From NCBI GenBank assembly GCA_964655775.1, contig CAZZNQ010000030.1, positions 1 through 39,925 of the forward strand: DNA of 39,925 bases. Reading direction: 5' to 3'. Origin of the DNA: CAZZNQ01 sp964655775. GTDB taxonomy: Bacteria > Planctomycetota > Brocadiia > SM23-32. This document shows, in pieces, positions 7,023-15,370 of the stretch. Made by a program: the position numbers and the translations under genes. Below the pieces are notes generated by a model. The model made no database searches. It was not told the DNA's origin and saw only the letters and a list, made by a program, of their open reading frames with translations. How positions within the stretch are numbered: position 1 is the first letter of the stretch; each line of letters begins with the position of its first letter.

Positions 7023-8609
7023 ATGACGCTGGTCTTGCTGGTTTTGGCAGTGTGTATTGGGGTGCTTCTTGTTGCGACCATGGCCGGCGGCTGCGATCCG
7101 ATCGAGACCGTCGAGATCGGCGACCATCGGCAGTTCGTCGTCAATGGGGAGCCTTTCTTTCCCATTATGCTCTGGGCGCAGAGCCTGGAGCGCCTGGATG
7201 AGAAGATGGCGGCCAAGGTGAACACGTTCGCGGGGCGTCGGGGCGACGCGAGTGCGGGCGAGTACCTGGATGCCATCGCCGATAAGGGCACCTACGGCGT
7301 GATGCATTTCTCGAAAACCGTGCCCGACCATCCGCACCTGCTTGCGTGGATACACGGGGACGAGCCGGACCTGTTCAAGCGGGATCCCGGCGTGGAGATG
7401 AAGCTTGCGGACGGGGCGTCGACGACGGTTGAGGGATCGCTGGACGCTCTGCGCAACGGGGATAAGCTCTGCGGTCCGGTGTTCCAGCCCCTCGAGGGCG
7501 CGGCGGTGACTTTCGTTCCGCGCGAGCCCGTGGAGGTCGTCGGCGTCGCTCTCTGGGTAGCAGCCGATCCCGAGTTTGCGGCCGTCAAGGAACTGGTGAT
7601 TGAGGCGGACGGGGAAGAGGTCTGCCGGGAAACCCTCGAACGGACCACTGACGCGCAGCGCATCGAGCTGCCGAGTTGCATCACCGCGAAGGAACTGACC
7701 ATCCGCGTTTTGGCCGTCCATCCGGGCGACGGAGAGGCGGGACGTATCAACCTGGTGGACGCCCTTGGGCCGGACGGTACCTCCGCATTCGCACGCCTTC
7801 GCTCGCGGGAGCCGCGCGTGTGTCCCGAAGATCTCAAGAGCTACTACGATGCGGCCCGTTCGCGCGAGCCGCAACGCCCCGTGTTCATGACGTTCACGTC
7901 CAATTTCATGAAGCGATCCAGCGGTTTCGACGAGGACACAAAGAAACGCATCTACCCCGAGTACGTCAAACACACGGACGTCGTCGGATTCGACACCTAC
8001 CCGATATTCGGCTGGAACAAGCCGGAGATGCTGCACGACGTGGCCGACGGCGTGACCGAGCTGTGCGCGATCGCCGGTCCGCGTCGGCCGGTCTACGCGT
8101 GGATCGAAACCAACGCAGGGAGCCGCTGGATAGACCCGGAGAAGCAGTTGCCGGTCACCCCGCAGGACACCCGTGCGGAGGTGTGGATGGCCATTATCCG
8201 GGGAGCCACCGCGATAGGCTACTTCACGCACAGTTGGTGGCCGGAATACGACGAGTTCGCGCCGGACAAGAAGATGATCCGCGAACTGGCCAGACTGAAT
8301 AGTCGGATCACGCGGCTCGCGCCCGCCATCCTGGCGCCGCCCGCCGGCAGGAACGTCCAGATCAAGCTGGAAGGCGGCCTGGACTGCCACCTGAAGACCA
8401 CGCACTACGACGGTCACCTGTATATCTTCGCTCAGAATATGGATATGGAGCGACGGGAGGCGGCCGCCGTCCTGAAAGTGGAGGACATGCCCGAGGGCAC
8501 GCCGGTGGAAGTGGTGGACGAGAAGCGGGAGATTCGGTCCGAGGAGGGCATGTTCGCGGATGATTTCGGACCGCTGGCCGAACACGTCTACCGGGTCCGC
8601 ATGCGCTGA
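7023..8609 (+). CDS. Probable lipoprotein with glycosidase-like TIM barrel and inserted beta-domain
   Basis: 528 residues. The N-terminus is a hydrophobic stretch ending MAGGC with C24, a probable lipobox, though the n-region lacks a positive charge. The mature part opens FVVNGEPFFPIMLW, typical of clan-A glycoside hydrolases (nGxPFFPiG-like). H111-G-D-E114-P resembles an acid/base loop and YAWIET (E362) a candidate nucleophile strand; neither is proven. Residues about 130-260 look like an inserted beta-sandwich between barrel strands. No numbered GH family is assigned. AAGGAGGT at 7007-7014 sets the start. It is the first gene of a close run (14, 28, 36, 35 and 28 nt gaps) with three creatininase-like genes, a UROD-like gene and an FAD oxidoreductase, so it may release their substrate at the cell surface. 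Confidence 0.65.
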   Translation: MTLVLLVLAVCIGVLLVATMAGGCDPIETVEIGDHRQFVVNGEPFFPIMLWAQSLERLDEKMAAKVNTFAGRRGDASAGEYLDAIADKGTYGVMHFSKTVPDHPHLLAWIHGDEPDLFKRDPGVEMKLADGASTTVEGSLDALRNGDKLCGPVFQPLEGAAVTFVPREPVEVVGVALWVAADPEFAAVKELVIEADGEEVCRETLERTTDAQRIELPSCITAKELTIRVLAVHPGDGEAGRINLVDALGPDGTSAFARLRSREPRVCPEDLKSYYDAARSREPQRPVFMTFTSNFMKRSSGFDEDTKKRIYPEYVKHTDVVGFDTYPIFGWNKPEMLHDVADGVTELCAIAGPRRPVYAWIETNAGSRWIDPEKQLPVTPQDTRAEVWMAIIRGATAIGYFTHSWWPEYDEFAPDKKMIRELARLNSRITRLAPAILAPPAGRNVQIKLEGGLDCHLKTTHYDGHLYIFAQNMDMERREAAAVLKVEDMPEGTPVEVVDEKREIRSEEGMFADDFGPLAEHVYRVRMR

Positions 8610-8623
8610 GCAGGAGAGCGATC

Positions 8624-9478
8624 ATGGCTGAAGGAAGCACGTCGGAGGCGCCGGACAGGAAGATCATGGCGGACACGATGACGTCCGGCGAGATGGCCGC
8701 ACACCGCGACAGGAACGGCATCGTGCTGTTGCCGCTGGGGTGTTTCGAGATGCACGGTGTTCATGTGGGCATGGGCTGCGACACGTTCGAGGCCGAAGCT
8801 GCATGCCGCGTGCTCGCGGAGCCGCTAGAAGCCGTGGTGCTGCCCCCGATCCAATACACCTTCGCCGGCGCGACCGGTCCCTGGCCGGGCACGGTCAACC
8901 TCCGGCCGACGGAGATCATGGCCTACATCAAGGCCGTGGTCTTGGCCGTTCTGCGCAACGGCTTTAAACGCGTGATTCTGGTCAGTATCCACGGTCCGAG
9001 CGGCATGTACATCCAGATGGTACTCCGCGAGATATTCGAGGAGACGGATGAGCTGCCCATACTGCTGCGACCGAACTGGGGCGATTTCCAGAGCTGGGTC
9101 AAAGAGGAGTTCGGCTACCCGCACAGCGCAGCGGCATCGTATCTGGCCGCGCTTCACATCTGCGGACGACACGGCGAGTTCGACCCCTACGTTGACGAAA
9201 CCGGCATGCGGCCGGGCACTGTGCCGTTCGAGAGCTGGCGGGAACTGGCGCGTTACGGCGTGTCGATGCCGTATCGCTACGTTCGTCCCGAGGATCACGT
9301 CGGCCAGTATCCCGGTCTGCGGATGGGGGACGCCGAGCGGTGCGCAGAGGTGTTCCGCAAGTCGATCGTCAGCGGCATCGAAGGGCTGCCGGATGCCTAC
9401 GATCGATTCCGTGCGGATATGATGAAGGCATTGGAGGAGGCGCCCTGGGATAACTGCGACTGGCCCGACCGCGGTTGA
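8624..9478 (+). CDS. Creatininase-family amidohydrolase, tandem copy 1
   Basis: 284 residues, near the family length. LPLGCFEMHG with E42 and H44, then GCD (D53), match the E-x-H...D metal ligands of creatinine amidohydrolase and its relatives (MftE, ArfB). The next ligand region, NGHGGN or EGHYEN in relatives, reads SIHGPSG with H123. CGRHGEFDP (180-188) stands where relatives have a D-x-HAGE-type motif. A metal-dependent cyclic-amide or amide hydrolase is expected, but the changed motifs argue against creatinine itself. Family members are often hexamers. AGGAGAG precedes the ATG; compared with copies 2 and 3 it has a longer N-terminal lead of about 6-8 residues. It follows the glycosidase-like lipoprotein by 14 nt. 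Confidence 0.85.
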   Translation: MAEGSTSEAPDRKIMADTMTSGEMAAHRDRNGIVLLPLGCFEMHGVHVGMGCDTFEAEAACRVLAEPLEAVVLPPIQYTFAGATGPWPGTVNLRPTEIMAYIKAVVLAVLRNGFKRVILVSIHGPSGMYIQMVLREIFEETDELPILLRPNWGDFQSWVKEEFGYPHSAAASYLAALHICGRHGEFDPYVDETGMRPGTVPFESWRELARYGVSMPYRYVRPEDHVGQYPGLRMGDAERCAEVFRKSIVSGIEGLPDAYDRFRADMMKALEEAPWDNCDWPDRG

Positions 9479-9506
9479 CGCGCGCGTCCGCCGGAAGGAG
9501 GCGATT

Positions 9507-10325
9507 GTGGCCGAGAACGGAAAGAAGCTCTACGCAGACACGATGACCAGCGGCGAGATGGCCGCCCTCCGCGAGCGGAACGGCATCCTGCTGCTGCCGG
9601 TGGGCTGCTTCGAGATGCACGGCGTGCACGCGGGCATGGGCACGGACAGCATCACGGCCCAGGCGGCCTGCGAAGTGCTCGCCGAGGAATGGGACGCGGC
9701 CGTACTGCCGCCTATCCATTACACGTACCCCGGCGCCAGCGGGCCCTGGCCCGGAACGGTGGCCGTCACATCCCGCGAGACCATCGACTACATACTGGCG
9801 GTGGTCAGAGCGATCTTCCGAAACGGCTTCAAACGCCTTGTGATCGTCAGCTCCCACGGGCCCAACTCCTCGGCCCTGCAGATGGTGATCCGCACGGTCT
9901 TCGAGGAAAGCGGCGACATCCCTATCCTGTTCTCGCCGACCGGCAACTTCTACAAATGGGTAGAAGAGGAATACGGTTACCCACACCGCGAGGCCGCGAA
10001 GTACCTGGCCGCCCTCCACATGCTGGGACGGCAGGGCGAGTTTGACCCATCCGCCGAGGAGGAAGAGAAACTCGAAGGTCCGTCGTTCCCCTTCAAGAGT
10101 TTCAGCAAGCTGCGCGGGCACAGCGCCCGAACCACCTACTACTTCGTCGAGCCGAACCAGCACGTCGGCCGGTATCCCGGCCTGACCTGGTACGACGCCC
10201 CGCGGCTGGCGGAACTCTACCGCAAGGCCCTTCTGGAGAACGCGAAGGGGCTGCCTGAAGACTACGATCAGTACCAGCAGGACATGTGGCAAGCGATGAA
10301 GGACCGTCCCTGGAAGGACATCTGA
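9507..10325 (+). CDS. Creatininase-family amidohydrolase, tandem copy 2 (altered C-terminal motif)
   Basis: 272 residues, collinear with its two neighbours over the whole length, sharing DTMTSGEMA, GCFEMHGVHAGMG and RNGFKR. Metal ligands E36, H38 and D47 and the SSHGPNS histidine H117 are present. Where copies 1 and 3 have GRHGEFDP this one has GRQGEFDP (Q176), so one conserved polar residue near the active site differs. This copy may have another substrate, be slower, or play a structural part in a mixed oligomer. GTG start with GGAAGGAGG at 9493-9501; gap to copy 1 is 28 nt. Confidence 0.85.
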   Translation: MAENGKKLYADTMTSGEMAALRERNGILLLPVGCFEMHGVHAGMGTDSITAQAACEVLAEEWDAAVLPPIHYTYPGASGPWPGTVAVTSRETIDYILAVVRAIFRNGFKRLVIVSSHGPNSSALQMVIRTVFEESGDIPILFSPTGNFYKWVEEEYGYPHREAAKYLAALHMLGRQGEFDPSAEEEEKLEGPSFPFKSFSKLRGHSARTTYYFVEPNQHVGRYPGLTWYDAPRLAELYRKALLENAKGLPEDYDQYQQDMWQAMKDRPWKDI

Positions 10326-10361
10326 CCGGACCCGAAAGCCCAGTGCCGTGAGGAGAGCGAG

Positions 10362-11180
10362 GTGACGGAGAAGAAGATATTCGCGGACACGATGACGTCC
10401 GGCGAAATGGCCGAACACCGCGACCGGGACGGCATCCTGCTGCTCCCGTTGGGATGCTTCGAGATGCACGGCGTCCAGGTGGGGATGTCGTGCGACAGCT
10501 TCATCGCCGAGGCCGCATGCCGCGTGGTGGCGCCCGAGTGGGACGCCGTGATTCTGCCGACCATCCACTACACCTTCCCCGGGGCGACCGGTCCCTGGCC
10601 GGGGTCGGTGGCTGTGACGCCGCTGGAGACCTTCGACTATGCGATGGCCGTCACGAAGGCCGTGTTCCGGAACGGTTTCAAGCGCCTGGTGCTGGTAAGC
10701 CTGCACGGCCCCAGCGGCTTCACGCTCCAGATGGCGTTGCGCAGCGTGTTCGAGGAGACGGGCGAGATACCCCTTACGTTTGCGCCGAAGTACGGCGAGT
10801 TCTGCCGCCGCATCGAGGAGGAGTTCGGCCAGCCGCACGGAGAGGCAGCCGCCTACCTCGCTTCGCTCTACATCTGCGGTAGGCACGGGGAGTTCGATCC
10901 CTCGCAGTGGGATGGCGAGACGCTCCCCGGACCGGGCTGGCCGTTCGAGAGCTTCGGTAGGCTGCGCCGACACGCGGCGACGGCTCCGCTTCACTTCACG
11001 GAACAGAATCATCACGTGGGCCTCTATCCGGGGATGAAGCTGGAAGACGCCGCCCGCATGGCGGAGATCTGGACCGAAGTGGTGCTGGAATCGGCGAAGG
11101 GACTTCCGGAGAGCTACGCGGAGTTCCAGAGCGACATGAAACAGGCGATGGATGAAGCCCCCTGGCAGGACATGAAGTGA
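10362..11180 (+). CDS. Creatininase-family amidohydrolase, tandem copy 3
   Basis: 272 residues. E34, H36 and D45 are in the same numbering as I recall for the metal ligands of Pseudomonas creatininase; H115 lies in SLHGPSG and H175/E177 in CGRHGEFDP. As in the other copies, the NGHGGN-type loop is replaced by S-x-HGP, which sets the trio apart as a subgroup. Motif by motif this copy is closer to copy 1 than to copy 2 (HGE rather than QGE; ATGPWPG). GTG start with AGGAGAG at 10351-10357. Cytoplasmic, no signal peptide. It sits between copy 2 and the UROD-like gene in the same transcription unit. Confidence 0.85.
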   Translation: MTEKKIFADTMTSGEMAEHRDRDGILLLPLGCFEMHGVQVGMSCDSFIAEAACRVVAPEWDAVILPTIHYTFPGATGPWPGSVAVTPLETFDYAMAVTKAVFRNGFKRLVLVSLHGPSGFTLQMALRSVFEETGEIPLTFAPKYGEFCRRIEEEFGQPHGEAAAYLASLYICGRHGEFDPSQWDGETLPGPGWPFESFGRLRRHAATAPLHFTEQNHHVGLYPGMKLEDAARMAEIWTEVVLESAKGLPESYAEFQSDMKQAMDEAPWQDMK

Positions 11181-11215
11181 GCGACCCAACCCGCGTGCGG
11201 AGGAGGGACTGAACC

Positions 11216-12373
11216 TTGACTGCGATGACATCAAGGGAACGGTTGCTGGCCGCCATCCGATTCGAGGGCCCGGACCGCGTGCCCGTGTCTCCGCGCATGT
11301 GGCGCTACATGCTCAAGCACGACGGCACGCAGGGCATGGATGCCTACCTGCGATACTCCGAGACCCACGGCCTGGACCCTTTGCTGGCGGTAACCGTCGT
11401 TCCGGTTGCGTTCGTGCGGGCGTCGCGGAGCGCGCAGTTTCCCGAAACGGACGATGTGCGTGTCACGGTTACCGAGGTCGAGAAGGACGGCGTCAGGATT
11501 GTATCGCGCAGGTTCGAGACGCCGTGCGGCACGCTGACGGACAGGACGCGTGTGCCTCCGCCGGGCCGCGAGTTCGGCATCGCACCGGACCCGCACGTCG
11601 AGGACCCGCTGATCGAGAGCCACGATGACCTGGCCGCGTTCAAGTGTCTGGTCAAAGCGTGGGGCAAGCGCTACAGCGTGCCGGACATCGGATCTGTCGT
11701 CGAGCGTGTAGGCGGTCGGGGACTCGTGGCGATCGGCACTCTGTCGGCGCTGAGCGACAACGCCGGCGTCGTATACCCGATCGACCGGATCATGATCGAT
11801 TGTTACGAAGCCCCCGACTTCGTGAATGAGCTTCTGGACCTGTTCCAGGAGCCTTTGCTCCAGGTTGTTGAAGAGGGCCTGGAGGCGGGCGCGGAGATGG
11901 TCTACTGTTCGGCGTATTGGGAATCGATGAGTGCCGGCTGGTCGCCTAAGTTGTTCAGGGAGTTCTTCCTGCCGCGGATCCGGCAACTGGTGACGCTCGC
12001 GCACAGTTACGGCGTCCCGTACCATCACTACGACGACGGCAAGGTGAAGGAATCCCTGCCGCTCCTGCGCGAGGCGGGCGTGGACCTTGTCTCGACGATC
12101 GCGCCTCCGCCCGGCGGGGACGTAACGCCCGGCGAGGCCCGTGCGATTGCCGGACGCGACGTCTGCCTGAACGGCGGCATCGACACCGTCAACGCCATGT
12201 GGCGCGGGACTCCACAGGATGTGGAGGAGGCCGTCAAGCAGGCAATTGAACAGGCCGCGCTGCCCGAAGGAGGCTACATCCTGGGCACGAGCGACTCCAT
12301 AACCGAGCAGACGCCGGTTGAGAACTTCGAGACCTTCTTTGAGGCGGCGCGCAAGTACGGGAAAGTAGACTAG
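11216..12373 (+). CDS. Uroporphyrinogen decarboxylase-family protein lacking the HxC zinc motif
   Basis: 385 residues. The opening TSRERLLAAIRFEGPDRVPV is the classic N-terminus of UROD-superfamily proteins (MtaA, CmuA, haem UroD). SPKLFREFFLPRIRQLVTLAH corresponds to the segment before the metal-binding strand, and CLNGGIDT to the late strand. The HxC expected next to the substrate pocket reads H271-Y-D273 (in YHHYDDGK), so zinc-thiolate methyltransfer as in MtaA is doubtful. Cytoplasmic. A TTG start is chosen because GGAGGAGG (11200-11207) is about 8 nt away; the ATG at 11225 would be too distant. Its place after the creatininase-like trio and before an FAD oxidoreductase suggests a catabolic role, not haem synthesis. 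Confidence 0.85.
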   Translation: MTAMTSRERLLAAIRFEGPDRVPVSPRMWRYMLKHDGTQGMDAYLRYSETHGLDPLLAVTVVPVAFVRASRSAQFPETDDVRVTVTEVEKDGVRIVSRRFETPCGTLTDRTRVPPPGREFGIAPDPHVEDPLIESHDDLAAFKCLVKAWGKRYSVPDIGSVVERVGGRGLVAIGTLSALSDNAGVVYPIDRIMIDCYEAPDFVNELLDLFQEPLLQVVEEGLEAGAEMVYCSAYWESMSAGWSPKLFREFFLPRIRQLVTLAHSYGVPYHHYDDGKVKESLPLLREAGVDLVSTIAPPPGGDVTPGEARAIAGRDVCLNGGIDTVNAMWRGTPQDVEEAVKQAIEQAALPEGGYILGTSDSITEQTPVENFETFFEAARKYGKVD

Positions 12374-12401
12374 GCTTTTGGCGTGCATTGGAGGACGAGC
12401 A

Positions 12402-13625
12402 GTGGAGCAGGCAGGCACCTACGACGTGCTGGTGGTCGGCGGCGGAATAGCGGGAATCGCAGCGGCGCTCGAGTGCACGAGGTCGGGGCTACGCACGGCC
12501 ATCGTCGAGAAGACGATCCTCTGGGGCGGGCTGTGCACGTCGGGACTGGTGCCCATCTACATGCCCTTGTGCGACGGAAAGGGCCGGCAGGTGACCTTCG
12601 GCATCGCCGAGGAGTTGATGGCGGCCTCCATCAAGTATGGTCCGGGCGGGCCGCCCGCCGAGTGGATCAAACAGGAAGAGGAGTCCGAACAGCCGGTCGA
12701 GCTGTACCCCGAGGGCGGACTCGGCGGACGCTACATGACCTTCTTCTCGCCGATGTCCTTCGCGCTCGGGCTGGACGAGGTGCTGGCCGACTGCGGGGCC
12801 GACCTCTGGCTGGACACCCTTGCTTGCACCCCGATCCTGGAGGGCGACAAGGTGGCCGGCGTCGAAATGGAGAATAAGAGCGGCCGGATAGCCGTTCGCG
12901 CCCGCTGCGTCATTGATGCGACCGGCGACGCGGACATCGCCTTCCGCGCTGGGGCGCCCTGTGACGAGAACCGCAGCCTCCCCTCGCTTCTGTACCAGGA
13001 CGTCACGCTGGATCGCGCAGAGGAGGCGGTGAAGAAGGGCTCCGCCGCGAAGTTGGCGACGTGGCGCGGCGGCGGCTGTGCCAACGAGTGGGATAAGGGC
13101 TACGACGGGCCGCTGGGCGTGCTGGCCGGTTTCCGCGGCAAGGACGTCAGCGCGTTTGTGATGGAAAGCCGCCGCGTGGGCCGCGAGAAACTGGCGCGCC
13201 TGCAGGCGGAGGCCGGGGAGGACGGGCGCGAAAACGTGTACCCCGTTACGCTCCCTACGCAGGCGCAGTTCCGCATGACGCGCATGATCCGGGGACAGGA
13301 GACCGTGGACGAGGAACCCAATCAGCGACGCGAGACCTCGGTCGGGATGATCTCCGACTGCCGGAAGACGGACGCGGTGTGGGAGGTGCCCTACGGCGCG
13401 ATAGTGCCCCGCAAGGTGCGCAACCTGCTGGCCGTGGGACGGTGTGTAGCCTCCGCCGGATACTCCTGGCAGGTGACGCGACTGATACCGGCCGCCGCGC
13501 TGACGGGGCAGGTGGCGGGCATCGCGACCGGCCTGGCGCTTTCGAACGGGACCTCGCCGGACGCCCTGGAAGCGGCAGAGGTGCAGGGCGCGGCGGAGGA
13601 GAAGGGCATCGTCCTGCACCTGTAG
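12402..13625 (+). CDS. FAD-dependent oxidoreductase (FAD_oxidored-like)
   Basis: 407 residues from the GTG at 12402. VLVVGGGIAGIAAALE (9-24) is the FAD-binding beta-alpha-beta turn, VEK (35-37) the ribose-binding acid, and WGGLCTSG (41-48) follows as in FAD_oxidored (PF12831)-type proteins. CVIDATGDADIA is the second dinucleotide-associated strand, and NLLAVGRCVASAG near the C-terminus is the conserved FAD-contact segment. No signal peptide or iron-sulfur motif is seen. It would oxidise a small polar substrate, perhaps a sugar or cyclitol. The open frame extends to a TTG at 12378, but TGGAGGA at 12389-12395 lies inside it and is well spaced from 12402, so the later start is preferred. Last gene of the unit, followed by a hairpin. 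Confidence 0.85.
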   Translation: MEQAGTYDVLVVGGGIAGIAAALECTRSGLRTAIVEKTILWGGLCTSGLVPIYMPLCDGKGRQVTFGIAEELMAASIKYGPGGPPAEWIKQEEESEQPVELYPEGGLGGRYMTFFSPMSFALGLDEVLADCGADLWLDTLACTPILEGDKVAGVEMENKSGRIAVRARCVIDATGDADIAFRAGAPCDENRSLPSLLYQDVTLDRAEEAVKKGSAAKLATWRGGGCANEWDKGYDGPLGVLAGFRGKDVSAFVMESRRVGREKLARLQAEAGEDGRENVYPVTLPTQAQFRMTRMIRGQETVDEEPNQRRETSVGMISDCRKTDAVWEVPYGAIVPRKVRNLLAVGRCVASAGYSWQVTRLIPAAALTGQVAGIATGLALSNGTSPDALEAAEVQGAAEEKGIVLHL

Positions 13626-13640
13626 CCGGACGCACATCCG

Positions 13641-13668
13641 CGGGACTGTTCTGAGAGGAACGGTCCCG
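13641..13668 (+). terminator. Hairpin closing the creatininase/UROD/FAD operon
   Basis: CGGGACTGTT (13641-13650) pairs with AACGGTCCCG (13659-13668), 10 bp with one G-U, around an 8-nt loop. It lies 15 nt after the stop. The T-rich stretch only comes about 20 nt later (CTTCTCATTTGTCTTCTTT), so it is not a textbook intrinsic terminator. Confidence 0.5.
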
Positions 13669-13718
13669 GCACTGTGCCTCGGGGCCCTTCTCATTTGTCT
13701 TCTTTGACCCCCACGTTG

Positions 13719-13747
13719 TTGTCGGACCGCCCTTCCCATCATACAAT
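13719..13747 (+). promoter_or_regulatory. Sigma70-type promoter for the NifA-like regulator
   Basis: -35 TTGTCG (13719-13724), 17-bp spacer, -10 TACAAT (13742-13747). Start near 13754 gives a leader of about 54 nt. The regulator therefore looks housekeeping-transcribed, not sigma54-dependent. Confidence 0.55.
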
Positions 13748-13807
13748 AGCGTAGGTTCGCCGGATAACCACTACCTCCGTGTAATCCGCTACGTCGGAAG
13801 GCAGGGC

Positions 13808-15370
13808 ATGTCAACGCAAGATGACGGCGCACGGGTCAAGCGAGAGCCGAGGGAACTCGGTCTGCTGTTCGAGATCAGCCAGGCCCTGGGCAGGAGCATG
13901 GACCTGCGCGAGGTGGTGGACGGGCTGTTCAGCGCGCTGGCCGAGCACATGGGTATGTCCCGTGGGACGCTGACGCTGCTGAACCGTCGCACCGGCGAGA
14001 TATTCATCGAAGCCGCTCACGGCATGTCCGACTCGCAGATGGAGCGAGGCCGCTACAAGCTGGGTGAGGGCGTGACGGGCAAGGTCGTGCAGACGGGACG
14101 CCCGGCCGTGGTGCCGCGCATATCCGAGGAGCCGCTGTTCCTGGACCGCACCGGAGCCCGCAAGAACCTCTCGCGCGAGGACGTCTCCTTCGTCTGCGTG
14201 CCGATCAAGATCGGGCAGGAGTGCATCGGTGCGCTCAGCGCGGATCGGCTCTTCTCCGAGTCGGACTCCTTTGAGGAGGACGTCAGGCTCCTTTCTATCA
14301 TCGCCTCCATGATCGCCCAGGCGGTGCGCCTGAGGCAGTCGGCCGAGGAGGAGCGACAGCGCCTGCTGGACGAGAACGTCCGTTTGCATGAAGAACTCCG
14401 GGACCGGTTCCGCCCCGCCAACATCATCGGCAACTCGCATTCGATGCAGGACGTCTACAGCCTGATCGCGCAGGTGTGCAAGACCAACACAACCGTCATG
14501 ATCCAGGGCGAAAGCGGCACCGGCAAGGAACTGGTGGCGCAGGCCATTCACTACAACAGCCTGAGGGCGGACAATCCCTTTGTGCGCGTGCACTGCGCGG
14601 CACTGCCGGAGAGCATCATTGAAAGCGAGCTCTTCGGGCACGAGCGGGGCGCGTTCACCGGCGCGGTGGCCCAGCGCAAGGGAAGGTTCGAGCTGGCGGA
14701 TGGCGGCACGATCTTTCTGGACGAGGTCGGCGAGCTTTCCGCCATGACGCAGATAAAGCTGCTGCGCGTGCTGCAGGAGAAGGAATTCGAGCGAGTGGGC
14801 GGCGCCGATACGCTGCGGGCGAACGTTCGCGTGCTGGCGGCCACAAACCGCAACCTGGAGGAGATGATCGAGACCGGCGAGTTCAGGCAGGATCTCTATT
14901 ACCGCCTCAACGTCTTCCCCATCCACGTGCCTCCGCTGCGTGACCGCAAGACGGACATTCTGCTGCTGGCCGATTACTTCGTCGAGAAGTACGCGAAGGC
15001 CAACCACAAGGACGTGCGTCGTATCTCCACCCCCGCCATCGACCTGCTGATGATGTACCACTGGCCGGGCAACGTGCGGGAACTGGAGAACTGCATCGAG
15101 CGGGCCGTGCTTCTCACCCAGGAAGACGTGATTCACGCCCGCCACCTGCCTCCCACGCTCCAGGCGCCGACGGCTGCCACCGGCGAACCCGCCGGCACGC
15201 TGGACGCGCGGCTCGACAACCTGGAGCGCGACCTGATCCTGGATGCGCTGAAGGCCTCGCGGGGTAACATGGCCAAGGCCGCCAGGGCGCTGGGCATCAC
15301 CGAGCGAGTCATGGGCCTTCGCGTCCAGAAATACCACATCGACCCCAAGCGGTTCCGCACAACGGCGTAG
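13808..15370 (+). CDS. NifA-like sigma54-dependent transcriptional activator (GAF-AAA+-Fis)
   Basis: 520 residues. An N-terminal GAF domain (about 17-180) has the NifA-type LFEISQALGRSMDL start and LGEGVTGKVVQTG. The central AAA+ domain (about 210-440) contains Walker A GESGTGKE, the sigma54-contacting GAFTGA loop near 281-286, Walker B FLDEVGEL and WPGNVRELEN. A Fis-type helix-turn-helix ends the protein (NMAKAARALGITERVMGLRVQKY). This order and the GAF sequence match NifA more than NtrC, which has a receiver domain. It would hydrolyse ATP to open sigma54 promoters in response to nitrogen status. The next two genes are amt and a P-II gene, the likely targets and sensor partner; P-II binding to the GAF domain is known for some NifA proteins. 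No nif genes are in the window, so its targets may be ammonium genes. Confidence 0.9.
   Translation: MSTQDDGARVKREPRELGLLFEISQALGRSMDLREVVDGLFSALAEHMGMSRGTLTLLNRRTGEIFIEAAHGMSDSQMERGRYKLGEGVTGKVVQTGRPAVVPRISEEPLFLDRTGARKNLSREDVSFVCVPIKIGQECIGALSADRLFSESDSFEEDVRLLSIIASMIAQAVRLRQSAEEERQRLLDENVRLHEELRDRFRPANIIGNSHSMQDVYSLIAQVCKTNTTVMIQGESGTGKELVAQAIHYNSLRADNPFVRVHCAALPESIIESELFGHERGAFTGAVAQRKGRFELADGGTIFLDEVGELSAMTQIKLLRVLQEKEFERVGGADTLRANVRVLAATNRNLEEMIETGEFRQDLYYRLNVFPIHVPPLRDRKTDILLLADYFVEKYAKANHKDVRRISTPAIDLLMMYHWPGNVRELENCIERAVLLTQEDVIHARHLPPTLQAPTAATGEPAGTLDARLDNLERDLILDALKASRGNMAKAARALGITERVMGLRVQKYHIDPKRFRTTA

Noticed and set aside
5456..7291. A 611-codon minus-strand frame over the DegT-family gene
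   Set aside because: The plus strand encodes a complete PLP aminotransferase with K201; the antisense product has no recognisable features.
9369..11234. A 621-codon minus-strand frame opposite the creatininase-like copies 2 and 3
   Set aside because: It mirrors the repeat structure of the plus-strand paralogues and has no domain signature or ribosome-binding site.
12378..12401. Longer N-terminus of the FAD oxidoreductase from a TTG
   Set aside because: The ribosome-binding site at 12389-12395 lies within this extension and serves the GTG at 12402.
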